Part shown: positions 12,727 to 24,440 of the stretch, piece by piece
Layout of the letters: each line of letters starts with the position of its first letter
Position numbering within the stretch: the first letter of the stretch is position 1
Assembly: GCA_011009095.1 (NCBI GenBank)
Contig: VTPC01091053.1
Location: 66,274-130,273 of the forward strand
Length of the DNA: 64,000 nucleotides
From: Ignelater luminosus
Taxonomy: Eukaryota; Arthropoda; Insecta; Coleoptera; Elateridae
Reading direction: 5' to 3'
Notes under the pieces: generated by a model
The model's input: the letters and a program-made list of their open reading frames with translations, nothing else
What the model was told of the DNA's origin: nothing
The model's database searches: none
Position numbers and translations under genes: made by a program

Positions 12727-12820
12727 ACCTCACGTTGGACGCCATTATATGTGATGGATGAATTCGAAAAGGCAAAAATGGTCAACCAAGAGATACTAAT
12801 TTTGTTTTTTGAAAGCGCGA
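12727..12820 (-). repeat. Possible second LTR/primer-binding-site junction
   Basis: Minus-strand TGGCGTCCAACGTGAGG parallels the block near 500. A GCGAT-containing stretch follows in both loci on the + strand. No gag or pol is adjacent. Very short similarity, so uncertain. Confidence 0.3.
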
Positions 12821-12829
12821 TTTTTTTTG

Positions 12830-14475
12830 TCGACTAAATCTGAACTCTAAAATTTTCTCGTCATCTTAATTTCATTGTGATTTATCGCCAAAAGGAATTA
12901 AACAATAACACAATGATTTTACACAAGATATTTTTAAACATTTACGTTACTAAAAATAAGTGAGAAAATTTTGACTTCTAAGTGGGCAACCTCATACAAA
13001 CTTATTTATATCACTTTTTGACAATAACAACTTTTTTTTAATTACTGTTATAAATTAATCCAATTAATTGGTTGCATGTCACTGCTATTATGATGATAAT
13101 TACAATCTAAAATAACAATCAGATTTTATTTCTTAACAATTTAATAATTTAGAAAAATTTTATTTTTAAATTCTGGATTTATGTTAACAAAATTAACTTA
13201 AAAAGGCTCGTCACATTGTAAAGAAGGAATAGTAAGAAAAATTGCGTATAAAATACCAGATACGGAAATAAAACATGAAGGACGGCTTAAGAATATGAAA
13301 AGTAATGTGATATAAGAATTTAATGGTACAAACGCCCGTGTACGGCGAAAACGCGCGCAAAACGTGTGGGGCCCATATATTGCCATCATTGCGTTATGAT
13401 GAGTGATGACATACGACTGCATATCTGTAACCGCGTACAAATTGTCTTTAATGCAAGAGAAATCAATTGTGTGGATCATTAATGTTTATCAGTACAATTT
13501 ACCAAACCTTGGAACGTCTCATTTCGTAAAAACCTGAAGATCTTTTGTTTATTGGTATGGTGTAGCAGCGTTGACATTTTTATCTATAATTAGTCATTGT
13601 TCTGAGATAAACTTGTTATAACTGTGCGCTCTGGAAATTTATATCATTGTTGATCAAGGAATAATTTAAACTAATAAAATTAAAAAAATTGGTTATTGTC
13701 ACATCTGCGATTAAATTAACAGTGAAGAAACTTTAAAAAGTCTTCGAAAATGAAAGAAATTAAATTAATATATAAACCCTGCTGGTCTCATACTATTTTA
13801 TATTCTATTCAGGATCTAGCGTTTGTTTTTATGGAAATTTTTAAACTTAAATTATAGCAAATACCTGAGAATTTTTCTATAAATAGAAGTATGCTAAACT
13901 AGACGGTTAAATCCCAAAAGAGATTATTCGGCATGCTCTCTACTCACTTCTTAATGAAACGTTTTATTATCCTTTAGTTTCAGTTAAATGTTTGTATAAA
14001 ACTATACCTGTACACCTGTGTGTGTATATTTCTGTCAAGTAACTTGTCTATTAGTCAATAAAATTAATTTACGAACTGTATGTTCATAAAAGGCTATTAG
14101 ACCTTTTCGTTGTGTCGTTAATATTACCATAATTCAAAACACAAAAAATGGGAAATTCCAATACGTGGTTTATTAAAAATGTAGGAATAGCTAGGAATTC
14201 ATTTCCCATGCTAAATCTTCGATTTAAAATAAGGAGGGGCTCGAGACTGATATGTGCAGCCGGATTTCCTTTCCGATAAATTCTTTTTCACTGTTTTGTG
14301 CCATTCTTTAATTACTAACAGAAGTGAAATCAAAGATGTGTCTGTGTATGAGACTTAACGAATTCAGGGTCGTTACACGTAAAATTAACAAAAATTAGAA
14401 TAACTGGTTGTTGGATAATTTTTTATTTCGATGGTTACATACACAAAACAACTTTTTTAATATTTAACAGATTTA
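12830..14475. other. Non-coding AT-rich interval
   Basis: No recognisable gene. The minus frame at 13198-13479 (93 codons) covers a slightly GC-richer patch with CGCGCGCAAAACGTGTGGGG but has no domain I know. It may be part of a degraded element. Confidence 0.45.
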
Positions 14476-14481
14476 GATATG

Positions 14482-16322
14482 CAGGGTGTTCATTTTAAAG
14501 CGATCCATTCTTAATATCTCGTAAACAAATGAAGATATCGAAATAAAAAAAAAACACTTCAGTAAATTTATTTATGAAGGGGGGCATTAAAATACGTAAT
14601 AGCGTTCTCCGCCAAACAACAAAGAGAGCCTGTGAACGTCATACGATCATATCGATTTGCTTATTCACAGGTTAATTCCTCGTGTGAGCGCTTGTGTAGT
14701 TGATGAGGTTAGGTGTTTTATTTTCGATTTTTCTGTTCTTTGTTTTTCTTTATATTACGTTTTATTTTTATTAGCGTAGTTTTTGACTTGGGTTTTACAT
14801 ACTGCCTTATGTGTATTTGTAGATTTTTAATCTTTACCATTCTCGTATTGTTCCTTATAGCTTAGTGTTGCTGGTTAGGTTTTTTTAGGGTTTATTTAAC
14901 ATTTTGTCTTCTATATATATCAGCAAACTAATAAAGATAAAACCTAAGATAAAGAAAATCAACGACCAGAAAAATCGAAAATAAAACATCTAACCTCATC
15001 CACTTCACAAACGCTCACACGAGGAATTAACCTGTGAATAAGCAAATCGATATGATCGTATGACGTTCACTTGATTAATTTTTCAGATCGCCAACATAAC
15101 AATTAGAAAATACCCTACAAATCACTAGATAAACTATCCCTATGGGTAGAGCATGCCATCCTTCACAGTGTCTCTTTGTCTCACATTTTCATTTGGCGGA
15201 GAACGCTATTAACTCAATCATAGAGGTCGCTGGGTTCACTCTCGCGCACTTAATCTCAAGATCCAAAAAGCATCTCACCACTTACGATAGTTCGTTGAAT
15301 AGAGAATAACAATAACAATCTTTTAGTGAGAGCAAAATTCAAATACATCGAAAGTTATAGCATAAAACGTCTCATTTTAGTTATGAATTTAAATTGCGTT
15401 TGTTAAGTAAACAAACGCATTTCAATCGTTTTGGTATTTACTTCAGATACAAAACAGATGAACGCGGGCATTTCTAACTGATTATTGTAAATTGGAAGAT
15501 CAAGACAGAACTGAAGGAACAACACGAAATGAGCAATTATTGAAGACAATATCAAACGTAGCAACCCACGTTAATAGTTCAATTCACTTTCTGCAATGCA
15601 AAACATGCGAAGTTGCACTTGTTTTTCATCTAAAGTACTTTAAGACTATTGAAATGCGATATAATTCACGTAAAGAATATGAATTATCTTTCTCGTTATA
15701 GAGAGACGTTTTGTGTGGTAACTTTGAATCAAGATGGCTAATTTAATTGTTTTAGTGATAATTCTGAGTGAAGAATAAGTGCTAAGACACTTATTTGAAG
15801 TTGAATAGTGTGAATTGAGCTGCTAATGTGAGTTGTTAGGTAAGGTAACTTCCTGTAAAAGATTGCCCATTTTCTGTTGCTTTCCTTCTACTGCTTTGAC
15901 TTTCTGTTGACAGTTCAATTTAATTATCCAATTAAGAATGTTTACGTTCATCTGTTTCAAATTCGAAATAAGTACTAAAACAATTAAAATGCGTCTATTT
16001 CCTCGGCTAACGTGATTTAAACTCATCACTAAAACGAGACATTTTGTGCTGTAATTTGCGATCTAGTAGGCTGATTTTAATTTTGTTTTCATCAAAAGAC
16101 TGCTATTGTTATTCCCTTTCTATCAACGTACTGAAAGTGGTAGGATGCCATTTAAGATTTTGAGGTTATGGGTGCGAGGACGAACACAGTGACCTCTAAA
16201 ATTGAGTTAATTATGTATTCTAATATCTCCCTCCATAAATCCATTGATGTGTTTTTCTTATTTTGATATCTTAATTTGTTTACGAGATATTAAGAGTGGA
16301 TCGTTTTAAAATGAACACACTG
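14482..16322. mobile_element. Long terminal inverted repeat DNA element, about 1.84 kb, non-autonomous
   Basis: The left end CAGGGTGTTCATTTTAAAGC and the reverse complement of the right end CAGTGTGTTCATTTTAAAAC continue to match for about 75 bp (CGATCCAYTCTTAATATCTC, then GTAAACAAA and GATATC). Such ends resemble mariner-like elements of insects, but no transposase is inside; the frames at 15492-15701 and 15823-16029 have no recognisable domain. The right end is followed by TA; a matching TA is not directly adjacent on the left. A second inverted repeat is nested at 14597-15211. Confidence 0.8.
14597..15211. repeat. Nested giant inverted repeat (hairpin element)
   Basis: Left arm begins AATAGCGTTCTCCGCCAAA and right arm ends TTTGGCGGAGAACGCTATT. 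Inner arms at about 14630-14765 and 14935-15070 match over roughly 130 bp (for example GTGAACGTCATACGATCATA, AGGTTAATTCCTCGTGTGAG, GTTTTATTTTCGATTTTTCT). The right arm carries about 100 bp (about 15071-15170) with no counterpart on the left, so one arm has an insertion or the other a deletion. The unpaired centre is about 170 bp. This is a foldback-type structure sitting inside the outer long-TIR element. Confidence 0.85.
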
Positions 16323-16734
16323 TACATGTAAATATAGAAAACTGGACTTGACTTGGTTTGAAAAGATACAATTTCTTATTACACACGTTTCTTTAAAAGA
16401 AAATTTTCCAACGTGTGCATTTCGTTTTAATACCAAGATACAACTTAATTGAGAGCTCTGAAGTCTCTAAAATGTTCTTATTTAGTTGAATCATCCTGCC
16501 AAAAAAGATATAACGGGTATGGATCTCAAATTTTCGCAAGCATAGGAAATTAAAAAGACAGTTTGCGGCATTTAATGGAATTGGAATAAAAACTAAGACC
16601 AAATAACAAAAAAAATCATGAAGAAAGCAACTGTACCAACAAGATGGTTTATAATTGGTCTGTAAGTAACTAAATGCCCATTCTTTCTCGATATTTAAAG
16701 TTTCGAGAACAAAAATAGAAGAGACGACGCTTAA

Positions 16735-16815
16735 ATGAGACGTGTAGCAACTCGTCGCGCGTTGATCACAAAAGTGCAGGGTAAATCTGGCCCTACCTGC
16801 CATCACTCTGATAGT
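16735..16815. repeat. Isolated copy of the 240-bp satellite core
   Basis: Contains ACTCGTCGCGCGTTGATCAC, GCAGGGTAAATCTGGCCCTA and CTGCCATCACTCTGATAG, matching the core but with little spacer. It is about 6 kb from the array. Confidence 0.8.
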
Positions 16816-17639
16816 ACTTATCGGTTATATTTAAAATAAAATGTAAACCCAATTTGAAAATAATACAGATATAAAGAAAAAATAACGTATTTATTAAACA
16901 AATATAGAAATAGTCTAAAGAAATCAAGTTCAAACACTTTGTAACAGATTAAAAGATTACTTAAATAATAAACTGTAAATCAAATGATGGCGTGATGATT
17001 TTAATGCAATACACAGTTTAAAGTCATATTCAAGACTTATTGAAAACTGTTTTGCATTTGTACGCATTTAGAAATAAAAAAAGTTTGTTAACATTTAATG
17101 AAATTTATAAAATCAAAAATAGATAAGTCAGAAAATGGATACTCAACCGGGGATAAACTAGTTTAGTCGATTTTAAAGTACAATATGCTTTCTTTGTTTG
17201 AAGGCTACTCACCGAGGCATCAATGTCACATTCACAATTGTGAAAGTAACACATCAAATGATGGTAGGATAATTAATAATGCAGTACAGAGTCTTAAAAT
17301 CACATTTGAGACTGATTGAAAACTGTTTTGTTTTGTGTGCATTCAGAAATATAAGATGTGCAACATTTAATAAAAAACTATGAAGAGCAGGTAATGTAGT
17401 TCTTCGAGCATAGCAAGTTTTAGCATAAGAGCGTCAGAAAATAGATACTCAAATTGGTTTAGTGGGTTTGCAAGTGTTTTCCCAAAAGTTAAGAGAAACT
17501 AATAGAATTCTTAACAATAAAAAAATATGCTTTCTGTGGTTCAATGCTGGACTCTGTATAAGGCCAAATCGAGATTTTGCCCAAATTCCAAAATCAAAGA
17601 AATTCTAAGATGTCACGTCGCTGTTCATCAATCCTATAG

Positions 17640-17855
17640 TTAATGGTGCACTTTTACACTGGACTATTCTTTTAAAAATTTGGAAAACGTGCGTTCCGGA
17701 GGATCGTAACATTTCTTTCCTCAGGATACTTAAAATTTGAAAAAAGGGATAGAGAAGTTAATCAGAAGGCATCTCCAAGCAGACAGAAACTCGTCCCGCA
17801 TTGGTTACAATAATGTAGGGTGATTCGGGACCTACCTGTCATCACTCATATACCG
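17640..17855. repeat. Nearly full detached unit of the 240-bp satellite
   Basis: Shares both spacer (TTTTACACTGGACTATTCTT, GCGTTCCGGAGGATCGTAAC) and core (CTCGTCCCGCATTGGTTACA, TTCGGGACCTACCTGTCATC) with the array units at 9.3-10.6 kb. Confidence 0.85.
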
Positions 17856-17927
17856 CCTTCTATCAATTATCTGTAACTTATTATGCAAGCCCTATTTGAA
17901 AACGACACAGAGATAAAAATAAACAAA

Positions 17928-18759
17928 CTATTTGAACACCAGTGAGTTTACAAAGTTTAAGTGTAACAGTAACAGAAAATGTGCAATTGTGAATGTAGGT
18001 TTCGCAGTATTTAAGATTAACAATATATTAACTGTGTGTCTAATGTAACTTGTAACAACGGTAAAAATCAAATTAAGATGCCCTCCCAACTCAGCAGTAG
18101 ACCTTTTTTCAAATGAGCTCATGCGGCATCTTTCCACAAGATCAATGTCATCTTGGCGAAGAAAGTCGCTAACTATTCTTGCATAGTGGGCGCTGGCTTG
18201 GTCAAGCCAAAACACATACGATCCAGGGACATAATGTCCTTTAATATTCATATTCCAATATTATTTTATTTAAGTAGACATTTGAATTAATGACTAACTT
18301 TGATTTTTATGAATGTATGAACGACACAAACCTTTAAGGTAATAGCTATCCAAATTAGTACCTTCCTTTCAAACTTCGCTTTTTTATATTTGATGTTGGA
18401 TGACATAGAGGAAACATTACTGGAGTAAGATTTATCATTTCCGCAAATTGCAGAATGTGAAAGAGTAAAATATGACTCATTGTCTAAAACAAGGTCATGA
18501 TTGATAGATTTTCTTAACGAACGATCACATTTAGTTTCTGTCAGTTGTGCTTGCTTTTCAGATCGATTAGGGATAACCTTTTTTGTGTAGCATTTAATAT
18601 TTGTCTTTTCTTTAAAAATTCTACCTACATAACTTCTACCTACATAACTTCTACTGCATTTAAATTTTGAAGCTGCTATTCCGTATGAAACGTAGTCATT
18701 CTGACTAACTCGTTTATCTTCTTTGGAAGTAAAATTCTTATTAAGCCCTTTTTCCCCAT
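17928..18759 (-). pseudogene. Tc1/mariner-type transposase pseudogene
   Basis: On the minus strand an open frame from about 18738 to 18290, lacking its own ATG, reads through transposase sequence: a helix-turn-helix-like start (YVSYGIAASKFKCSRSYVGR), then VIPNRSEKQ, the first catalytic aspartate in LVLDNESYFTLSHSAICGND, and KFERKVLIWIAIT. After a stop and shift, the frame starting at 18251 continues with HYVPGSYVFWLDQASAHYAR, carrying the second catalytic aspartate. The third catalytic region is absent or scrambled. An ATG at 18757-18759 is in a different frame, so the N-terminus is also shifted. A short internal duplication (YVGRSYVGR, 18622-18655) is specific to this copy. Clearly inactive. 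Confidence 0.85.
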
Positions 18760-19175
18760 TTTACTCACTATTTAGTCAGTCGTTGTTGTTGTTATTGTTC
18801 CAGTTACGTTCCGCTTAGGCTTCTGTTGTTATAATATATCTTGTGTGACAATAGTGTACAGTTCAGAAGCAGAGAATCTATGAAAATGGTTTCGAATTAT
18901 AGATCCAAGTTAATTTTCAACACGAACTATCGCCCAGGCTAATACCGTAGAGCGTGTGAATAGAGTTGTCAAATCCATACTGTCCTCTTACATTGCTGAT
19001 GACTAGCGTGTCTGGAATCAGTAACGCCCGTATTTATAGTCAATACTCGAGTAAGTCTATACACTCGACTTCAGCAAGCACGCCTAAACACACGCTAAAC
19101 TAAAATTGCTATTTGTTCCCCTTGAATCTAAACATACAAACGAGGTTGCATTTTTCAGTTACGTCTCAACTACAT

Positions 19176-20820
19176 TCAATAGGGTCTTCCATGATATTTC
19201 AAAAACCTCAATAATTTACACTAAACAACCATAAAAAAGTATTGACTTTAAGATGCATTGCATCTGAAAAGATCAAGGAAGACCGCCATGTTGTTGTGGC
19301 GTCACTCCGCACATTGTCAGTCCGCCGTAGCATTGTTTACGATGGAGCACGCTGAAGGAAATGCAGATTTTCAAAAGAAAGCTGCGAACAAATATTGCAT
19401 TGTGCCTGGTTGCAAAAGCCGCAGTTATCGTCAACCGAAGAAATTGTTTTTAAATGTCTCGATCGGCGGGATACGAAAAAGTTAATTGCGACGTGACATT
19501 GCGATTGTGTCACTGACGTCTTATATTGTTGCAAATTTATTACTGTTTTGCATAAAATATTGACAAAAATGCACATAAAATTTAAATCTTAGATTTTTAA
19601 ACGTAAAGTATTAGTAAGGAAAATTTCAACTTTTTGCAATAGTTTACATATGATTTTGTCAGTAGAACATTATTTTCATGCATATTTATATTAATTTCAA
19701 GATACTGATGCAGCTTAGTTCATGTGCTAAGAATGTCTGCTTGTCGCGAGAGATCTTAGCACCCAATTAAACTACTTGAACTTGTTTAATTGCAAAGCAT
19801 GTTTTATTATTCAAATTTATACTGAACGTTTATGTATGAAACAATGTTGCTATAAATGCAAGAAATTATTCGGAAAACTCTCAATATACACAACTTCCTT
19901 ATTTACTATGTACTCAAAGTGATTCAGGATGTTTTAGAATTCTTTTTAGAAATCTTACCAAATCTTGTGATTATNNNNNNNNNNNNNNNNNNNNNNNNNN
20001 NNNNNNNNNNNNNNNNNNNNNNNNNNNNNNNNNNNNNNNNNNNNNNNNNNNNNNNNNNNNNNNNNNNNNNNNNNGATGTTTTAGAATTCTTTTTAGAAAT
20101 CTTACCAAATCTTGTGATTATTTTTAATTAAAATATGACTATTTTAAAGAAATATTTGAAAATTGGAAAAAGTTTAATAACTAGAGTAATAATTAATAAT
20201 TATTTTATAAATTGCTTCTAAAAAACGCTTGAGCTGTTTGAATTATAGAATTCCATTTTTTAAATAAATTGTTAAAATTGGTTTTATTGGTTAGAAGAAG
20301 ATTTGGAAAATTATATGCGAGTCAAGCTAGACCCCACTGCAAAACTTCAATCCAAAAAGGGAGCTTCCCCGTTTTTTCAATTGCCAGCCAGACAAAAAGA
20401 GGTCACATGCTCCAGTATGTAGACCTGCAGCGAAACAATTTCTGAAAGCACGCATATTGGCAATCATTAACATGTGCACTTTCGGCAAATTGTCCCTTCA
20501 CGAACCCTTCAGAACTCATTGTCACCTCTACACGAATCTAATTGGTTACGAAACCAAATTAAAACGCTGCTCCTATCTCGTATGCACTGACTCTCGATTG
20601 CCAATATGCGTAATGACGTCACAGCGGCTCTCCGCCAATCACAGCGTTCCGTCGGTCACGTGACAATATTTGAATATTTTACGATTTTCAAAGTTGTTGT
20701 TCGACATGTTACAGTGATAAAAAAAAGTTTTTTTTTGTTAAATGATTAATTTGAGCTTATAAACTTTACATTGAAACACAAAACAGTTATAATATTTTTT
20801 TTTCGGGAAGACCCTATTGA
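19176..20820. mobile_element. Short inverted-end element with THAP fragment (P-superfamily-like), gap inside
   Basis: TCAATAGGGTCTTCC at 19176-19190 is the exact inverse of GGAAGACCCTATTGA at 20806-20820. Just inside the left end, a frame (19258-19485) contains KYCIVPGCKSRSYRQPKKLF, which has the C-x4-C start and following basic/hydrophobic pattern of a THAP zinc finger, then breaks. THAP fingers are the DNA-binding domains of P-element-type transposases, so this is probably an internally deleted P-like element. No clear 8-bp target duplication is visible. The right part holds CRE-like TGACGTCA (20613-20620) and CACGTG (20657-20662). The internal sequence is incompletely known because of an assembly gap. 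Confidence 0.6.
19975..20074. other. Assembly gap of exactly 100 N
   Basis: One hundred unresolved bases. The 47 bases before the gap (19928-19974) and after it (20075-20121) are identical, starting GATGTTTTAGAATTC and ending TCTTGTGATTAT. A round 100-N gap is usually a placeholder of unknown length, so the identical flanks probably are one sequence represented twice. Confidence 0.95.
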
Positions 20821-22944
20821 AGCTATGCTATGTTTAATCTCCCCCACATTATTTTTAGGGCTTACCAACTATTATCTACAATGACATTTAATGTAATACA
20901 AGCATTAAACTGACGTGCTGCTTGTGGGCTCCGACACTGGGTAACCAGTAGCTCCTCCAATGTGGAGGCCTTCTAACTATGTCATGATATGCCGAACTAA
21001 ATTCTGAAGGCATCTGTGGATTTATTTACGTGTTGTTTACGTTCTGCATTTTATTTTGAAAGATTATCATAAATACAACAACAGCTTCTAACCTAACTAC
21101 CTAACCCTAAACGTACCTGTAGAATTAATTACATTTCCGGCATTTGAAATTGCTTCAGATGTTGGTGTATTCACATTTAAATAAAATAACTATTTCGAAA
21201 AGGCTAAGCCTTACACTCACATTTGCAGCATTTGGATCAGTATTTAGCTTAAGTTGCCTGTGCATTACGCACGGCTTTCCATGAAGTCATCGATATGACT
21301 CCACATTTTGCTATCTTTGACAAGAAGATTTGCCCAGACGGAACTCGCTTTGGTACCGATGGTACTTCTCTGAATGAAGTCCAAATCGCAGACCGTGTAG
21401 ATCGTTCAGAAACACGCAGTTTTAAGTAATAATATTTGTAAGCGTTCAATAAAGCATAATTGCAACGAGTAGTAAAGTAGTAGTAAATATGGGTAATTGT
21501 TGTGACCTATTCAAGGAATTTATTCCTCAAAAAGTTTTCATACTAATACACGTACCTACCAAGCAAACAAGGAATTGCTAGCTCCGATAATGACAAAGAA
21601 TGTAACAAACTCCCAACAAGGGATAATCAGGAGCGCAAGAAAATGATTTTAACGCAACAATTTGCGAAATGTAAATCACAAATAAATTTTAAAGTACTTC
21701 TACCATCAATTTGAAATAAAAATTCGCTAAATTTAATTTGTCAAATTCAACAATTCTCCTTCTGATAGTGCAAAGCGCATTTCCCACTTCCCAGTTATTA
21801 ATTACTTTATACTGGTCAACTTCCTTGTAACATTCAAATTAAATCCATGATTTCCTGTAAATCAAATTCGTGATTTCCTGTAAATCAAATTGGTTCTTTC
21901 ACTATGAAATTTGTTACGTAATAATACCAAATATAATCTAAACAAACAGCAAGTAATTAACGAAAACAATGTTTGACATTTTACCTTCAAGATTCCTACT
22001 TTCTTTTTTGTTTTCTTTTACTTGTGGGAATGAAAAATTTTATTTTAGATTATTAGACAATAACAAAAAAATCAATCAAACTGGATATCAGATATTTATA
22101 AATTATGATGTAAGGAAGGAATTTATCGATAAACACTTATTCACTGTTTATAATAATGTAGAAAATAACTCTTTATTGTCTAATAAATTTCCTATTTTTT
22201 AAGCAGATCGTATCACAAAAAATTATTCGAGTAAACAACTAACAAATTTATGTTTTGTTTCAGATTTTATTTGTTGTACACTTGTACACTTACTCACTTA
22301 CTCATCATGTAAACATATCTTACATTAACAATAGTTAATACATTATTTATTTTGAATTTAATTTGGGAAAAAAAAGAAAAACTTCCTCAAAGCAAACAAA
22401 TTTATGTTAATTTTATAGCTGCAAAACAGTAAATAAATGGGTGTGTAGCAAGAATATGAACAACAAACTAATTAAAATTTTCAGATGTGAATAATTTTAA
22501 ATTTTGAATTTGTAGTAATGAAAATCGGGCTTATAAATTAAGTAGTTTCGAACAAGTACGGCACGCTAGGAATGTCGTAATTGCTATTATATTTGGAAAG
22601 TAGTGTAGACATATAAGAAAATAAGTTTCAAGGAATCTAAATTGGAAAATACATATACATATATAAATTTCAACCTAAACAAATAATAAGTAGAGCTTAA
22701 GCAATATATAATTTTGGTGTTGCCGATGGCAAAAAATATGAAGAAATTTCAAACTGCAATTACAAAAGTTCAATGTTTTAAGTTCGTACGACAAATCAGG
22801 TTTGAAATAACTTATTTAAATTTTTTTAGAATTAATGGACTTCTGAAAGATTGCTTTAAATAATAAATATTCTTTATTTAAGAAACTAATTTAAGCTGAG
22901 AGTGATCATCAGGCGATTATACAATAAACATTATATATCTACAG

Positions 22945-23070
22945 ATTTAGATATTTATAGCCAGCTCTGGCAACGTTGGTTGTAGCTGATAAATGATGAT
23001 CAGTTGATGATCACCCCTTTCTTTCGCCATCTGGATACATTTTCATGATTTTCCCCTTTACAATATTTTT
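22945..23070 (+). repeat. Dispersed repeat, copy B (partner at 3060-3180)
   Basis: Shares AGCCAGCTCTGGCAACGTTG and the following GTTGTAGC and CTTTCGCCA-like blocks with copy A. Here a short GATGATCAGTTGATGATCA direct repeat interrupts the shared sequence. Confidence 0.6.
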
Positions 23071-24184
23071 CTCACGACCGGCAATGTAAATTATAAAATT
23101 ATTTATTTAGTTTTTTATTTAATTTACAATTTTGTATTAAAATTATAATTAGTAGAAACATTTGATTCGAAAAATGACAATTGTAGGTTGGCTGCCTGCA
23201 GACTGTCAAATTGACATTTCTAGGTTAAATCTCTGAATAGTGAATAGTAGTGCAATTGCAATTAATAAATTCTTAAATGTCATACATCATTTTTAAGTTA
23301 TACAATAAATAAAACATTATTATTACATTATTAGTTTTATTTACTTTACTGTTTTTAAGTGTTACAACCACCAACTGTACTATTGGGATTGTGTACAAGA
23401 AGTAAACAAGTAATGAGTTAATAGTATTGCACATTGGTAATTGCTGCTACTTGCATGTTCATGCAGTGAATGTTTTTATAAGAAAGTAATTTAAAAATTC
23501 ACTTTTTTCTTATTAAGGTATTATTAAATCAAAAACCAAATTTATTGTGCATTATATTGTTTAAGTAGCTAGTCTGCTTATTACTATACAATGATGTTAT
23601 TTTTATACTGATTTGTAAAGCTCAAAGTTTTATAATACATAATAGCAACCACTCGACAACTTGTATGATGTGGCTTGATGTATTTACTTGAAATATACCT
23701 TGAAGGTTGGTGTATGGACATTCTTTGGCAATGTTATCCATTGATGGGATGTAAAGGATATTTCTATATTCGGATTCTTGTTTACCTAAAAGCATTAGCA
23801 CAGATGATGGAAACACTAAAGAAGTGGTTCTAATGTTACTTACCATTAAAAATAAACAATTCTCATGTGTATTGTAACTTGTCGAAACTCAATGAAAATT
23901 AGAAATTATCACATTTGTCACATCAGAAGTTTTTTATTATTGTTGTGGTTATCTGTATATAATTTCTTTACAAGAAAATTAATTACCAATAATCTTATAC
24001 AAAAACAATAGGTGCCAATTAGAAATATGATTAAAAATGATCTATGAACATAACCTCTAATGTTAACTCCTTTACACTTTGTTTTAACCTGAAATGATGA
24101 TTTATTGTCAGTTAAATATCAAATAATTCAATTTTAATTAATATACAAAACACCAAATACACAGGTTCTCAGATGTTTTTTCAT

Positions 24185-24440
24185 TTGACGTTTTCGTGTC
24201 CATAACTAACTTTAGCTAACTGCTAACTCATTTTATTTTAATAAAAAGCTAACCTAAATTGGTCCATTTCCATCTAACCTAACCCAATTTAACTGCATCT
24301 AATCTAAGTTAAGTCAGTTTTTTACAAGGAAAACCTAGCAAAAAAAGTCTTTTTATTTGTTCATCATTTCAACATTTTGTTATATCATTATTTTATATTT
24401 TCGAACAAGATAGTGCGAAGAAGCAACGATAAAATGAAGA
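24185..24440 (-). repeat. Interspersed repeat family, reverse copy
   Basis: CTAACCTAAATTGGTCCATT, TAACCTAACCCAATTTAACT and CAACATTTTGTTATATCATT are the reverse complement of the blocks in the forward copies at 12.3 and 37.4 kb; GTGCGAAGAAGCAACG at its far end matches the CTTGCTTCTTCGT block. Confidence 0.7.

Noticed and set aside
13198..13479. 93-codon minus-strand ORF
   Set aside because: No recognisable domain, hydrophobic low-complexity content, and no splice or neighbour context.
16393..16806. 137-codon minus-strand ORF
   Set aside because: Its N-terminal part is the antisense of a satellite core copy and the remainder matches nothing I know, so it is most likely chance.
19856..20131. 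91-residue open frame across the N run
   Set aside because: It exists only because the gap is read as unknown codons; the flanks are the same 47 bp twice.
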